Below the pieces are notes generated by a model. The model made no database searches. It saw only the letters and a list, made by a program, of their open reading frames with translations, and was not told where the DNA came from. Shown piece after piece: positions 9,854 to 19,056 of a stretch of 64,000 nucleotides of DNA; the stretch's first letter is position 1; the number at the start of each line of letters is the position of its first letter. Where the stretch lies: assembly GCA_902557145.1 (NCBI GenBank), contig CACDYZ010000004.1, forward strand, positions 1 to 64,000, written 5' to 3'. Made by a program: the position numbers and the translations under genes. The DNA is from an uncultured Alphaproteobacteria bacterium. Its GTDB lineage: Bacteria; Pseudomonadota; Alphaproteobacteria; HIMB59.

Positions 9854-10132
9854 CGTATTACCTTTCTTAAATTAATAAGGTTATCAATCATTAAACGTCA
9901 AACTGTGTTTTTATGGGAAACTAAATTTTTAATTCAATAATAATAAGCCTTAAATAGTACAGCTAGATTAGTATAGAATATTGTAATAAAAACAATCTGA
10001 ATTTTAAGAAAATAGCATATATATGATCGCACTAAGAAGAAAAAATGCTGGTTTTACAACGATTTATAAAGTTGAATTTAATAATTATAAAAAAATAATA
10101 AAAGTTTATGACCAAATTGCTTTTTCTAGTTT

Positions 10133-10167
10133 TTTCAGAGCTAATCTTAATAAATATAGTAACTTTT
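10133..10167. repeat. Left copy of 35-base perfect inverted repeat
   Basis: These 35 bases are the exact reverse complement of 10409-10443. The copy lies in the N-lobe coding part of the broken kinase gene, where it fits the protein (FFRANLNKY), so it is probably the original copy. The separation is 241 bases. Confidence 0.9.
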
Positions 10168-10408
10168 ATAATTATCTTAACAAAGCTAACATAACCCCTA
10201 AACATAATGTTATATCTAAGCACATACTTGAAATTAATGAGATAAAAAGTGATTTTTCTCTATCTAAAAAAAAACTATTTGGTAATAAAAAAATATTAAG
10301 CGAATTTAAAAGAAAAATAACCTCTATTCAAAAATTAGATCAAAGTTTAATTAAAAAAAAATTAGTAGATGAGATTAAAAAATATTTAAATATTTTAAAA
10401 TTAGAAAA

Positions 10409-10443
10409 AAAAGTTACTATATTTATTAAGATTAGCTCTGAAA
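10409..10443. repeat. Right copy of 35-base perfect inverted repeat at the frameshift point
   Basis: Exact reverse complement of 10133-10167. It sits where the kinase frame breaks, just after an A-rich run, and is likely a templated inverted insertion. A net 34 bases, with one flanking A shared, accounts for the observed frame change. Confidence 0.9.
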
Positions 10444-10801
10444 GTTAAGAGGAAAATTAAGAAAATTGAAAAATATATAAATTTTTATGAACAAAATAGT
10501 ATTTGTCACGGAGATATTCATTTTGAAAATTTGATAATTAATAAAAATAAGCTATTTATTTTAGATTGGGATTATAGTCTTATATCATGCATTGGATATG
10601 AAATTGCAATGTTTGCTTATCTTGAAAAGCTAAATCAAGTTCAAATTAAAAAACTTTCAAAGATTTTTCGGATTTCTATTGATGAAATTATACACTACTT
10701 ACCAATTTGTCACTTGTTAGATTATCTTTATAAAAAAGTTCTTTTAAAGGAAGAGTTAATTAAAGTTATTGATAAAAAATTGATAAGAGAGGTTAATAAT
10801 T

Positions 10802-11494
10802 TTATTGGGAATATTCTCTGAAAGCTTTAAGACTTTTAAGCTGTCTAAAGGATAATATTTTATTTTCTGCAACTTTTCCTTGATGGATAAATAAGAATTT
10901 ATCTGTAACATTTCTAAGTTCTTCAATTAAATGGCTACTAATTAAAGTTATAAGTTTATGACTAAAAGACATAGTTTTAATATCCTCATATAATATTTTC
11001 CTTAAACCTGGGTCTAATGAATTAAAAGGTTCATCAAGGAGGAGTATTGATTTTTTCCTTAATAAACTTCTAGCTATTGAGACACGCTGTTGTTCTCCTC
11101 CAGAGAGATTACTCACTTTTTTGTCTAAATCTATATTAAGTGAAACTTTCTTCATTATGCTTCTTACTAATTTAAGATTATTTGAAGTTCGTTTCATATC
11201 TGAGTCAATACCTAATATAATATTTTCAAAAATAGTTAGATGATTAAAATTATTATGATCTTGAAATAATATGGAAATATCTCTATCGAAGGGTTTTAAA
11301 TTTGTAATATTTTTATTAGAAAAATATATTGAACCTTCTATAGGTTTTAAAAAACCAGACAATAAATTAAATAAAGTAGATTTTCCAGAACCACTCTTGC
11401 CTATTACTCCAACTAATTGACTGCTTTTCAATTCAAAATCAAATTCAAATGAAGACTTTTCAATTTTATATTTAAGCTTATTAATTTTTAGCAT
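10802..11494 (-). CDS. thiQ: Thiamine ABC transporter, ATP-binding protein
   Basis: 230-residue ABC ATPase. Walker A is GKSGSGKST (32-40), the Q loop is ILFQDHNNF, the signature is LSGGEQQR, and Walker B is ILLLDEPFNSLD. It is last in the thiB-thiP-thiQ set and overlaps thiP by 14 bases. Assignment to thiamine rests on the TPP riboswitch upstream of thiB and on the two-domain permease. It powers uptake of thiamine or its phosphates across the inner membrane. Confidence 0.88.
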   Translation of the reverse strand: MLKINKLKYKIEKSSFEFDFELKSSQLVGVIGKSGSGKSTLFNLLSGFLKPIEGSIYFSNKNITNLKPFDRDISILFQDHNNFNHLTIFENIILGIDSDMKRTSNNLKLVRSIMKKVSLNIDLDKKVSNLSGGEQQRVSIARSLLRKKSILLLDEPFNSLDPGLRKILYEDIKTMSFSHKLITLISSHLIEELRNVTDKFLFIHQGKVAENKILSFRQLKSLKAFREYSQ

Positions 11495-13055
11495 TTTTTT
11501 GAAGAAGAAAAGTTGGCAAATACATAATTAGAAAAATAAATATTATAAATAAAGACAAAATAAAGAAAGCATCATTATATCTATAATTGCTATAAAGTTG
11601 AGAGATGTATAAAGGAATAGTTTTAAATGAACTATTATTAAAGATAGTGACTGAAGTTAAATCTCCCAAACTTAATACAAATACTGTTGTACTTACTAAT
11701 AAGAACTCATTTCTAATCTTAGGTAAATCTATTTTAATTAATCTAGTTAAAGATTTTATATTAAAAAGAAGTGTATTTCTGTGTTCAGAATTATGATTTT
11801 CAATAAATTTACTAGATAAAAAGATAAACATTATTGGTGTTATAAAAAAACTATTTATTAATGAAACAATCCAAATACTTTTAAAAATAAAATTCAACTG
11901 AAAGTTAAAATAAAAAATCATGGCTGATAAAGAGAGAGATGGAACAAAAAGCAATAAAGCTATAGAGATAAAAATTATTTTATGGAAAGAAGAATTATTA
12001 TCTAAAAATGATCTATAAATATTTAAAGATGATAACGTTAGAATACTTGATATTGTCAAAGATATAATTGAAACTAATAAACTATTGATAAAACTATTTA
12101 AAAAATTAACAGTAAGTAATGATTGTAAATTAAATGAAAAAATACCTTTTATTAAGACTATGAAAGGAATTGAAAAGTAGACAATGATTATCCAAAAAAA
12201 ATAATCAATAAAAATAGGTTTATCTATAATTTGGTATGATTTTTTATATGAAGCAAACGTACTAAAAGTATAAGTTTTACTTATTAGTGATAAAGATATT
12301 ACCATAATAATTATTAGCTGAGTCATTCCTAACAAAATTGCCCTCATCAAATCAGCATCAAAAATAATAGATTGGTAGATAGCTAACTCTATGGTTGTGA
12401 GATTAGGGGAGCCAGACAAAATATATACGATAGTAAAATTACCAATACAAAATATAAATGATAAAATTAAAACTGATGAATATCCTGAAAAGATAAAGTT
12501 TTTTAATTGAAGTTTAATTGACTTTAAAAAAGGGATACCATTTGATTGAAGAACCTTTATATAATTTTCAGGGATGTTAATTAATTTTCTATAAAAAAAA
12601 TTAGCGTTAAAAGCTATATTAAAATAAGAAGTTACATAAATAATCCCCTTCAAAGAAAAGACATTCACATTGTAGTCAACAGATAACCAATGAAAGATGA
12701 TAGATAGTATGCCATTTGAGCTATAAAAAAAAATTGACCCAAAGGAGACAAAAATCACTGGTAAAATAAAACAAAAATTTAATAAAGAGGAAATAACTTT
12801 AGGATTTTTATTTGATAAATAGAGAATGAGACCAAATATAAAACCAGCAATAGATGATATGGAACAAGCCAAAAAAGCCTGAAAAAAAGTAAACTTTATA
12901 GTATTGAAATAAGAAAAAAATTTAAAATCACTAAAATTATCAGCATTACTTAAAAAATATAGTGTGGTGATAAAAAGAGTGATTATAAAGAATAAATATA
13001 CTAGATAAGGGAGCCTAATAAAATAAGCTCCTTTATCTAAATATAAATTAGTCAA
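11481..13055 (-). CDS. thiP: Thiamine ABC transporter, permease protein
   Basis: 524 residues with about twelve hydrophobic segments in two homologous halves, the layout of fused binding-protein-dependent permeases such as ThiP (usually about 530 residues). The EAA-like cytoplasmic loop is seen near LQSNGIPFLKSIKLQLKN, with a weaker counterpart in the second half. It overlaps thiB by 8 bases and thiQ by 14. Extremely AT-rich, with many Ile, Phe and Lys residues, as expected for this genome. Confidence 0.88.
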   Translation of the reverse strand: MTNLYLDKGAYFIRLPYLVYLFFIITLFITTLYFLSNADNFSDFKFFSYFNTIKFTFFQAFLACSISSIAGFIFGLILYLSNKNPKVISSLLNFCFILPVIFVSFGSIFFYSSNGILSIIFHWLSVDYNVNVFSLKGIIYVTSYFNIAFNANFFYRKLINIPENYIKVLQSNGIPFLKSIKLQLKNFIFSGYSSVLILSFIFCIGNFTIVYILSGSPNLTTIELAIYQSIIFDADLMRAILLGMTQLIIIMVISLSLISKTYTFSTFASYKKSYQIIDKPIFIDYFFWIIIVYFSIPFIVLIKGIFSFNLQSLLTVNFLNSFINSLLVSIISLTISSILTLSSLNIYRSFLDNNSSFHKIIFISIALLLFVPSLSLSAMIFYFNFQLNFIFKSIWIVSLINSFFITPIMFIFLSSKFIENHNSEHRNTLLFNIKSLTRLIKIDLPKIRNEFLLVSTTVFVLSLGDLTSVTIFNNSSFKTIPLYISQLYSNYRYNDAFFILSLFIIFIFLIMYLPTFLLQKNAKN

Positions 13056-14022
13056 TAATTGAATTTTCCCAGTTGGCTATCCATTTATCTTTTTCTGTGC
13101 TTGAAGGGAAGACTTGATCTAAGGAAACAGGTAAAGGTGCTGCATCATAAAAATCCTTTTGAGTTTCTTTTAAATTTAAAACTGGATACATCCAATTTCC
13201 TTGGGGGATGTGTTGCTGAAATCCATTTGTTAAAGAAAATTCTAAGAATGATTTTGCAAGATCTAAATTAGAAGCATTTTTTAAAATACCCATGACCTCT
13301 ATTTGACTAGCATGTCCCTCCTCAAAATTTAAAGACTTATATTTTTGACTACCCTCTATCAAAGAATGATATGCCGGCGAAGTAGTATAACTTAGTACTA
13401 AATCTGACTCTCCCTCTAAAAAAAGCCCGTATCCGTCTGACCAACTTTTAGAAGTGATAACTATCTGATCTTGGATCTCACTCCAGAAGTTTGAGGCACC
13501 CTCTTTATAAATTTGATTTATCCACTTTGCTAAACCAAGTCCAGGTGTTGAGTATCTTGGATCCATAATAATTATAGAAATCTCATCTCTTTCAGCTAGT
13601 TCGTTAAAAGACTTTGGTGGTTGGTTTAGCTTTTCGCTATCATAAATAAAGCTAAAGTAACCATAATCAAAAGGCGTAAAATATTCATCACTCCAGTCTA
13701 TGTCTAAGCCATTTGTATTAACTGAATGTTTTAAAAATAAATCGTTTTTTTTTGCCTCATCTACTAAAGAGTCATCTAAACCTAATAAAATATCATAACC
13801 CTCTTTGTTATTAGTTAGTTTTACTCTAGAGAGAAGTGCTCCAGATGAGTCAGCTGTATTCCAAATAAGATCACAATTACAAATTGTCTCAAATTCTTTT
13901 TCGATATTAGGTCCAGGCCCCCAGTCTGAATTGAAAGAGCCATAAGTAAAAATTTTAAGTTCTTCTTTTGCTACTGCTCCAAAGGGTAATAGTAATATTA
14001 TTAGTATTATTTTAAAGTTCAT
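13048..14022 (-). CDS. thiB: Thiamine ABC transporter, periplasmic substrate-binding protein
   Basis: About 324 residues. An N-terminal signal sequence (LILLLPFGAVA, then KEELKIFTYGSF) leads into the ThiB-type solute-binding fold. Recognisable parts are IFTYGSF, the DILLGLDD stretch and LVLSYTTSPAYH, typical of thiamine-binding proteins. An in-frame ATG lies 15 bases upstream, but the ATG at 14022 is preceded by aaagga at proper spacing and gives a cleaner signal peptide, so I choose it. It is the first gene after the TPP riboswitch. Confidence 0.93.
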   Translation of the reverse strand: MNFKIILIILLLPFGAVAKEELKIFTYGSFNSDWGPGPNIEKEFETICNCDLIWNTADSSGALLSRVKLTNNKEGYDILLGLDDSLVDEAKKNDLFLKHSVNTNGLDIDWSDEYFTPFDYGYFSFIYDSEKLNQPPKSFNELAERDEISIIIMDPRYSTPGLGLAKWINQIYKEGASNFWSEIQDQIVITSKSWSDGYGLFLEGESDLVLSYTTSPAYHSLIEGSQKYKSLNFEEGHASQIEVMGILKNASNLDLAKSFLEFSLTNGFQQHIPQGNWMYPVLNLKETQKDFYDAAPLPVSLDQVFPSSTEKDKWIANWENSIID

Positions 14023-14061
14023 CGTTAATCCTTTCATTTTATTAACAAAGAACCAAGATTG

Positions 14062-14153
14062 CTGTGGTAGGTATAACTTCCTACGCCGGCATTATCCGGT
14101 TCAGGTTCTAGGGTTAAGGAAATCCTTTCTCAGCTGTATTAGAGCACCCCTGT
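14062..14153 (-). promoter_or_regulatory. TPP riboswitch (THI element) upstream of thiBPQ
   Basis: Read on the minus strand, the leader contains GGGGTGC, CTGAGA, ACCTGAACCGGATAATGCC and GGCGTAGGAA in order: the conserved core of the thiamine pyrophosphate riboswitch, including the pyrimidine-sensing CTGAGA loop and the pyrophosphate-binding GCGTAGGAA part. The terminal GTAGG can alternatively pair with CCTAC eight bases further on. This may be part of the switching structure that controls initiation at thiB, about 40 bases downstream. TPP binding would lower transporter expression. Confidence 0.95.
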
Positions 14154-14237
14154 CAATTGAAATTTTATCAATTACAAATTCAAAATCAATTATATTAAAT
14201 ATTTACAACTAATAATATTTGGCTATTTTAGCCTACT

Positions 14238-15728
14238 ATGAAAAATATAGGTAATTTTGTCGATGGTAAATTAAGTCAAACACAATCATCAAATTATATT
14301 TCACTCTTTAAGCCTACAACGGGTGAAGAATATGCACATGTTCCCATCACAACCAATAATGAATTTCAAAAAATTATTGAGAAGATGAAAGTTGCTCAAT
14401 CTTTATGGGCTGAAACACCTATCACAAAAAGGAGTAACATACTTTTTAAATACAAATCTTTAATTGAAAAAAATTTTGATGAGATAGCTAAAATAATCTC
14501 AGAGGAACATGGTAAAGTTTTTTCAGATGCAAAAGGCTCTCTGCAAAGAGGATTAGAAGTTGTAGATTTTGCATGTGGAATACCCCACTTGCTTAAAGGA
14601 AATCATTCAATCAATGTTGGTACTAATGTAGACTCTTATGACATAAGACAACCTCTTGGTATATGTGCGGGTATTACACCATTTAACTTTCCTGCAATGG
14701 TTCCGATGTGGATGTTCCCTCTTTCTATTGCGTGTGGTAATGTTTTTATGCTTAAACCCTCTGAAAAAGTTCCTCAATGTTCCTTACGTTTAGCTGAACT
14801 TCTTAGTGAGGCCGGTCTACCTGAAAATGTATTAACAATCGTTAATGGGGATAAAAGTGTAGTAGACTTAATTATACAATCTCCATATATTTCATCTGTA
14901 AGTTTTGTAGGATCAACTCCAGTAGCTAAATATATTTATACTGAATGCTCTAAGAACAATAAAAGAGTTCAAGCCTTAGGTGGAGCTAAAAATCATATGC
15001 TGATTATGGAAGACGCTAATTTAGAGGATGCAGTTAATGGATTAATTGGTGCCGCATTTGGGTCTGCCGGTGAGAGATGTATGGCTACATCTGTTGCTAT
15101 CCCTATTGGTGAAATTCAAAAACCCTTCATGGAACTATTAAAAGAGAAAACTTCAAAAATAAAAGTTGGAGAGTCATTAGACCCGCATAGTGAAATGGGA
15201 CCTCTTATTACAAAAGAGCATAAACAAAAGGTATTATCTTATATTGAAAAAGGTATCTCTGAGGGTGCAGATCTAGAAATAGATGGTAGAGATTTAACAT
15301 TACAAGGCTTTGACAGTGGTAATTTTGTTGGACCAACGATATTCAATAATGTCAGTACAAATATGACAATTTATAAAGAAGAAATATTTGGTCCTGTTTT
15401 ATCAGTAGTAAATTTAGAAAACTTTGAACAGGCGATGCAAATAATTAATGATCATGAATTTGGAAATGGCACCTCTATCTATACATCAAATGGTGCTTTG
15501 GCTAGAGATTTTATGAAAAATGTTCAGATTGGAATGGTTGGCGTTAATATCCCTATCCCAGTACCTATGTCTTTTTATAGCTTTGGTGGGTGGAAAGGAT
15601 CAATATTTGGCGGTCACGGAATGCATGGAGAAGAAGGAATTAACTTTTATACTAGACGAAAGACTATAACATCGAGGTGGCCAGATGATGTCGCAGGGGC
15701 TTCACTCAACATGCCAACTATGAAATAA
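14238..15728 (+). CDS. mmsA: Methylmalonate-semialdehyde dehydrogenase (CoA-acylating)
   Basis: 496 residues of the aldehyde dehydrogenase superfamily. The catalytic Cys281 lies in GSAGERCMATSVA, and the N-terminal GNFVDGKL and GICAGITPFNFPAMVPMWMFP stretches mark the MmsA branch. These enzymes convert methylmalonate semialdehyde to propionyl-CoA in valine, thymine and inositol breakdown, or malonate semialdehyde to acetyl-CoA. No other valine pathway genes lie nearby. The start is divergent from the thiamine operon leader, and a small ATPase inhibitor gene follows after 6 bases. Confidence 0.95.
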   Translation: MKNIGNFVDGKLSQTQSSNYISLFKPTTGEEYAHVPITTNNEFQKIIEKMKVAQSLWAETPITKRSNILFKYKSLIEKNFDEIAKIISEEHGKVFSDAKGSLQRGLEVVDFACGIPHLLKGNHSINVGTNVDSYDIRQPLGICAGITPFNFPAMVPMWMFPLSIACGNVFMLKPSEKVPQCSLRLAELLSEAGLPENVLTIVNGDKSVVDLIIQSPYISSVSFVGSTPVAKYIYTECSKNNKRVQALGGAKNHMLIMEDANLEDAVNGLIGAAFGSAGERCMATSVAIPIGEIQKPFMELLKEKTSKIKVGESLDPHSEMGPLITKEHKQKVLSYIEKGISEGADLEIDGRDLTLQGFDSGNFVGPTIFNNVSTNMTIYKEEIFGPVLSVVNLENFEQAMQIINDHEFGNGTSIYTSNGALARDFMKNVQIGMVGVNIPIPVPMSFYSFGGWKGSIFGGHGMHGEEGINFYTRRKTITSRWPDDVAGASLNMPTMK

Positions 15729-15734
15729 TAAATA

Positions 15735-16016
15735 ATGGATAAATTTAAAGATAGACAAAAAGCTTTTGAAGCAGAACAAAGTCAAAAAGAGCAAACTGAG
15801 TTTGAAAAGAGAAATTCTAGAAATAAAGTTTTTGCTCAATTCATTCTTAATGATATTGGACAATCTGATAATTCGGAATTACTTAGAGAAATAATATTAT
15901 CTGATCTTGAGGAACCAGGTGATGAGGATATCATTCGAAAGGCTTTAGAGGTGATATCTCAAAATAATGGTAGTTTAACTAGAGAAGACATAGAAAAAAA
16001 ACTCTCTGAGATATAA
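15735..16016 (+). CDS. ATP synthase inhibitor zeta-type protein (DUF1476)
   Basis: 93 residues with the DUF1476 pattern: an N-terminal DKFKDRQKAFEAEQ helix, a FEKRNSRNK basic segment, and an acidic EPGDEDIIRKALEVI helix. In Paracoccus this family is the zeta subunit, which inhibits ATP hydrolysis by F1-ATPase through its N-terminus, and it is an alphaproteobacterial hallmark. The gene probably shares a transcript with mmsA. The C-terminal LTREDIEKKL tail agrees with the family. Confidence 0.85.
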   Translation: MDKFKDRQKAFEAEQSQKEQTEFEKRNSRNKVFAQFILNDIGQSDNSELLREIILSDLEEPGDEDIIRKALEVISQNNGSLTREDIEKKLSEI

Positions 16017-16017
16017 T

Positions 16018-16458
16018 TTACCAAGAACCATTATTTTCCATACTTGACCAAGGTTCTTTGATTTCAAGACTCTCACCTTTTTGAAGTAACTCAATGGAAA
16101 TACCATCTGGTGATTTAATAAACGCCATATAACCATCCCTTGGAGGTCTATTTATCACTACATTATTTTTCATAAGATTTTCACAAACTTGATAAATATT
16201 ATCTACTCTAAAAGCAAGATGTCCAAAGTTTCTACCACCTTGATACTCTTCCTTATCCCAGTTATATGTTAATTCCAAAAGGGGTTTTTTTTCAATTTCT
16301 GCTGTATTTTTATCGCCGGGAGCACAAAGAAAAATTAAAGTAAAACGTCCCTTCTCACTTTCTTTTCTAGAAAATTCTACCAAGCCCAATTTATTACAAT
16401 AAAAATCAATTGACTTATCAATGTCACTGACACGAACCATTGTATGTAAATAATCCAT
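16018..16458 (-). CDS. gloA: Lactoylglutathione lyase (glyoxalase I)
   Basis: 146 residues, one VOC domain pair. It starts LHTMVRVSDIDKSIDFYCNKLGL and has ELTYNWDKEEYQGGRNFGHLAFRVDN and IKSPDGISIELLQKG, with metal ligands expected at His5, Glu82, His100 and Glu143 or close by. It isomerises the methylglyoxal-glutathione hemithioacetal to lactoylglutathione. It ends just one base from the convergent DUF1476 stop. Confidence 0.93.
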   Translation of the reverse strand: MDYLHTMVRVSDIDKSIDFYCNKLGLVEFSRKESEKGRFTLIFLCAPGDKNTAEIEKKPLLELTYNWDKEEYQGGRNFGHLAFRVDNIYQVCENLMKNNVVINRPPRDGYMAFIKSPDGISIELLQKGESLEIKEPWSSMENNGSW

Positions 16459-16501
16459 ATGTTTTAATTATCAAAAAAAAAATACTCTGTCTAAACTTTA
16501 A

Positions 16502-17374
16502 TTAGAATTGTTTGTTACTGCCTAAAACAATTTTTTTACGAAGAACTGTCTCACGATAAAAAATATATCCTACAGATAATAATATTAATGGCCCCCCTAA
16601 CAACACTTCTCTTGAAAGAAATTCTCCAAAGATAATATATCCAATTAAAAAAGCCCATATTACAGATGTAAAATCTAGAGGTGCTAATACGGAAGCATCT
16701 GCTAGTTGAAAAGATTTGGAGAGACAAAGCTGTGCCACAAAACCTAAAATTCCGGATGCAATTAAAAGAACCAAATCAAAATTATTAGGCCATATCCAAT
16801 CATCATTAAAAAAGAATAAACTGAATAAAGTGGCAAAAAGTGTAAAAGTCCAAACACTCAATATATTATTATTGGTTAATAGTATTTTTTTTAAAATAAT
16901 GACAGCCATTGATAGAAAAATGCTAGCTAAAAGAGGTAAAACAGAATAATTACTAAATAAATTAACACCTGGTTTTAAAATAATTACGACACCAATAAAA
17001 CCCACAATAATTGCAATTACTCTTCTATAACCAATTTTTTCTCCTAAGAAAAAAATTGATAATATTGATATAAAAAAAACTGAGGAGTAGCTAATAGTTT
17101 GCATTTCAATTAATGGCACGTACCTTAAGGATACAAAGAATAATGACATAGCAGCAATGCCTACTAAGCCTCTAAAAAAGTGGAGTTTATAATTATTTAT
17201 AGAAGTAATTTTTAAATTATAATAAAAAATAACTAAAAACAGCGGTATAAGAGCAAAAAAACTTCTAAAAAAAACTACTTCAAACAATGGTAAATTATCT
17301 CCTGTAGCTTTGATACACACACTCATTAAAACAAAAAAAAGAACAGAGATAGATTTGTAGATAAATGCTGACAT
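16502..17374 (-). CDS. DMT superfamily transporter (EamA family)
   Basis: 290 residues with about ten hydrophobic segments in two EamA repeats; the first repeat includes LPLFEVVFFRSFFALIP and FLGEKIGYRRVIAIIVGFIGVVIILKPG, typical of these carriers. EamA proteins export amino acids, nucleotides or other metabolites, but the substrate cannot be read from the sequence. It sits upstream of gloA on the same strand, 43 bases apart, and may be cotranscribed. Confidence 0.9.
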   Translation of the reverse strand: MSAFIYKSISVLFFVLMSVCIKATGDNLPLFEVVFFRSFFALIPLFLVIFYYNLKITSINNYKLHFFRGLVGIAAMSLFFVSLRYVPLIEMQTISYSSVFFISILSIFFLGEKIGYRRVIAIIVGFIGVVIILKPGVNLFSNYSVLPLLASIFLSMAVIILKKILLTNNNILSVWTFTLFATLFSLFFFNDDWIWPNNFDLVLLIASGILGFVAQLCLSKSFQLADASVLAPLDFTSVIWAFLIGYIIFGEFLSREVLLGGPLILLSVGYIFYRETVLRKKIVLGSNKQF

Positions 17375-17402
17375 CTAGATAATCTAAATATATTAAATAT
17401 GA

Positions 17403-18188
17403 ATGAATTTACTAATAGTTAATGGATACGATAAAAACGGATGGAGTAAGCTTGCAAAATATAAATTACAACCAATCTGTGAATTTTACAGAGATCAGTT
17501 AAAAAGCATAAATCCAAATATAAAAGCTACATTTATTTATCCATCAATGGACTTAAATAAGATATATGAAGAAAACTTCATAAAGTCATTCAAAGGAGTT
17601 GTTTGGACCGGTTCTAGCCTTAATATTTATGACAATACTCGAGAAATTAAAAATCAAATTTCTTTAATGAAAAAAATGTCAAAATCAAAAATAAATATGT
17701 TTGGAAGTTGTTGGGGAATGCAACTTTATACAGTTACAAATGGTGGAGCCGTTAAAAAAAATCCTAAAGGAAGGGAGATTGGAATAGCCTATAATATCAG
17801 CATTAACAAATTTGGTAAGATACACCCAATGTATACTAATAAACCATCAGTATTTGATGCTTTTGCCTCACATGTAGACCATATTTCTCAAAAACCAAAC
17901 AATTCAAAAATTCTCTCTGATAATCATTTTTCAATTCAGTCTCTTGTGACTAAAAATTTTTGGGGTACCCAATATCATCCTGAATTTAATTTTAAGTATA
18001 CTGGCAAAATTCTTAATGCACGAAAGAGTATTTTACTCAAAGAAAAAATATTCACTAAAAATCAAATTACTAATCTAATCGAGGATTACAAAAAACCAAA
18101 TGTTAATAGCTATAGTCAATCTTTATTAAAAGATAATATCCGGAATAGAGAGTTGAGAAATTGGTTAAATTATTTAAAACATATTTAA
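17403..18188 (+). CDS. Class I glutamine amidotransferase domain protein
   Basis: 261 residues. A glutaminase triad is visible: the nucleophile in FGSCWGMQLY (Cys about 101) and the His-Glu pair in TQYHPEFNF (about 187-193). The WTGSSLNIYD segment supplies the oxyanion side. This is the stand-alone GATase1 type that resembles the GuaA glutaminase domain; related proteins hydrolyse gamma-glutamyl compounds or aid nucleotide synthesis. No partner synthetase is adjacent, so the acceptor is unknown. It overlaps the convergent LOG gene by 4 bases. Confidence 0.85.
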   Translation: MNLLIVNGYDKNGWSKLAKYKLQPICEFYRDQLKSINPNIKATFIYPSMDLNKIYEENFIKSFKGVVWTGSSLNIYDNTREIKNQISLMKKMSKSKINMFGSCWGMQLYTVTNGGAVKKNPKGREIGIAYNISINKFGKIHPMYTNKPSVFDAFASHVDHISQKPNNSKILSDNHFSIQSLVTKNFWGTQYHPEFNFKYTGKILNARKSILLKEKIFTKNQITNLIEDYKKPNVNSYSQSLLKDNIRNRELRNWLNYLKHI

Positions 18189-18736
18189 AAGATCTCTTTA
18201 AATTCAGTAAGGTTATTGCACACTAAAAATAAATCTTTAAAATTTTTATAAGCAAACTTAGCATTCACAACTTTTTTATATTGATTAATTATGTCATTCC
18301 AATAATTTTCATAATTAAATATTAAACATTTTTTGTTCTTGATTACTCCTAATTGAAGAGCACTTACAACTAGGCTTATTTCCTCAATTGTACCACCTCC
18401 TCCAGGTAAGGCTACAAAGCTATCTGAAATTTGTAGAAACTTTTTTTTTCTTTGTTCCATTGTTTTAGTCACATAAATTTTATTAATTTTAGAGTGGATT
18501 TTTTCACGTTTATCAAGGAAAGAAGGGATAATACCAGTTACATGAGAATTATATTTTAAAGCTGTATTAGCTACAACGCCCATCAATCCATTATCCCCGC
18601 CTCCATAAACAATATCATAATTATTTTGGGCCAGGTATTTAGTTACTGTAACAGCTAATTCTTTAAATTTTTTATTTGATCCATACATTGAACCACAGAA
18701 TACGGCAACTTTATGTTTAGTATTTTTTAAATTCAT
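18185..18736 (-). CDS. LOG family protein (nucleotide 5'-monophosphate phosphoribohydrolase)
   Basis: 183 residues of the LOG/TIGR00730 family. It shows VAVFCGSMYG near the N-terminus, YGGGDNGLMGVVAN, and the catalytic LPGGGGTIEEI motif. Family members cleave cytokinin or other nucleotide monophosphates to base plus ribose 5-phosphate. In bacteria they are usually annotated as Rossmann-fold nucleotide-recycling enzymes. The start is divergent from the chorismate mutase gene. Confidence 0.92.
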   Translation of the reverse strand: MNLKNTKHKVAVFCGSMYGSNKKFKELAVTVTKYLAQNNYDIVYGGGDNGLMGVVANTALKYNSHVTGIIPSFLDKREKIHSKINKIYVTKTMEQRKKKFLQISDSFVALPGGGGTIEEISLVVSALQLGVIKNKKCLIFNYENYWNDIINQYKKVVNAKFAYKNFKDLFLVCNNLTEFKEIF

Positions 18737-18765
18737 ATAAATTTAATTTACATTAATAATCAAAA

Positions 18766-19056
18766 ATGACTAAAAAAAATAATATAGATGATCTTAAAAA
18801 AGTAAGGAAAGATATCGATAATATTGATAATAAAATTATTGAATTAATTGGAGATAGGTTTAAAGAAATTCATAAAGTTACTAAATTAAAAGAGAGTAAA
18901 GATGAAATAATTGACCACGAACGAATTACTCATATTTTGAAATCTGTTCAATCAAAGGCCAAAAGAAATAAAATTGATCCTGAAATTATAGTGAGGATAT
19001 GGCAAATCTTTATCCAAGAGGCTATCAAGCTAGAGTCTTCAAAAATAAAAAAATAA
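18766..19056 (+). CDS. Chorismate mutase (AroQ type)
   Basis: 96 residues, all-helical single-domain AroQ-type mutase converting chorismate to prephenate. The KVRKDIDNIDNKIIELIGDRFKEIHKV helix carries the family's DxxDxxIxxLxxxR pattern, and a second helix has DHERITHIL with the expected Glu/Arg positions. It could alternatively act on isochorismate as a pyruvate lyase. It ends one base before the stop of the convergent antiporter operon. Confidence 0.85.
   Translation: MTKKNNIDDLKKVRKDIDNIDNKIIELIGDRFKEIHKVTKLKESKDEIIDHERITHILKSVQSKAKRNKIDPEIIVRIWQIFIQEAIKLESSKIKK

Larger units (their letters stand above)
10023..10821 (+). pseudogene. Frameshifted choline/thiamine-kinase-like phosphotransferase gene
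   Basis: Two reading frames join into one kinase-fold protein of roughly 255-265 residues. The first (10023-10448) encodes the N-lobe, including GFTTIYKVEF and KKIIKVYDQ. The second frame is open from 10405 and encodes the catalytic motif CHGDIHFENL and the metal-binding LDWDY. Removing 34 bases (about 10410-10443), or one A from the run at 10405-10412, fuses the frames. The 34-base solution removes nearly exactly the right-hand copy of a perfect inverted repeat, giving a continuous KLEKVKRKIKKIEKYINFYE helix before the catalytic loop. Its tail overlaps convergent thiQ by 20 bases. Kinship to thiamine or choline kinase is by motif only; the thiamine transporter next door makes thiamine a reasonable guess. 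It could also be a sequencing error or be rescued by slippage on the A run. Confidence 0.7.

Noticed and set aside
10032..10223. Open minus-strand frame opposite the broken kinase whose end matches the kinase's first-frame tail
   Set aside because: The match is explained entirely by the 35-base inverted repeat; it is not a gene.
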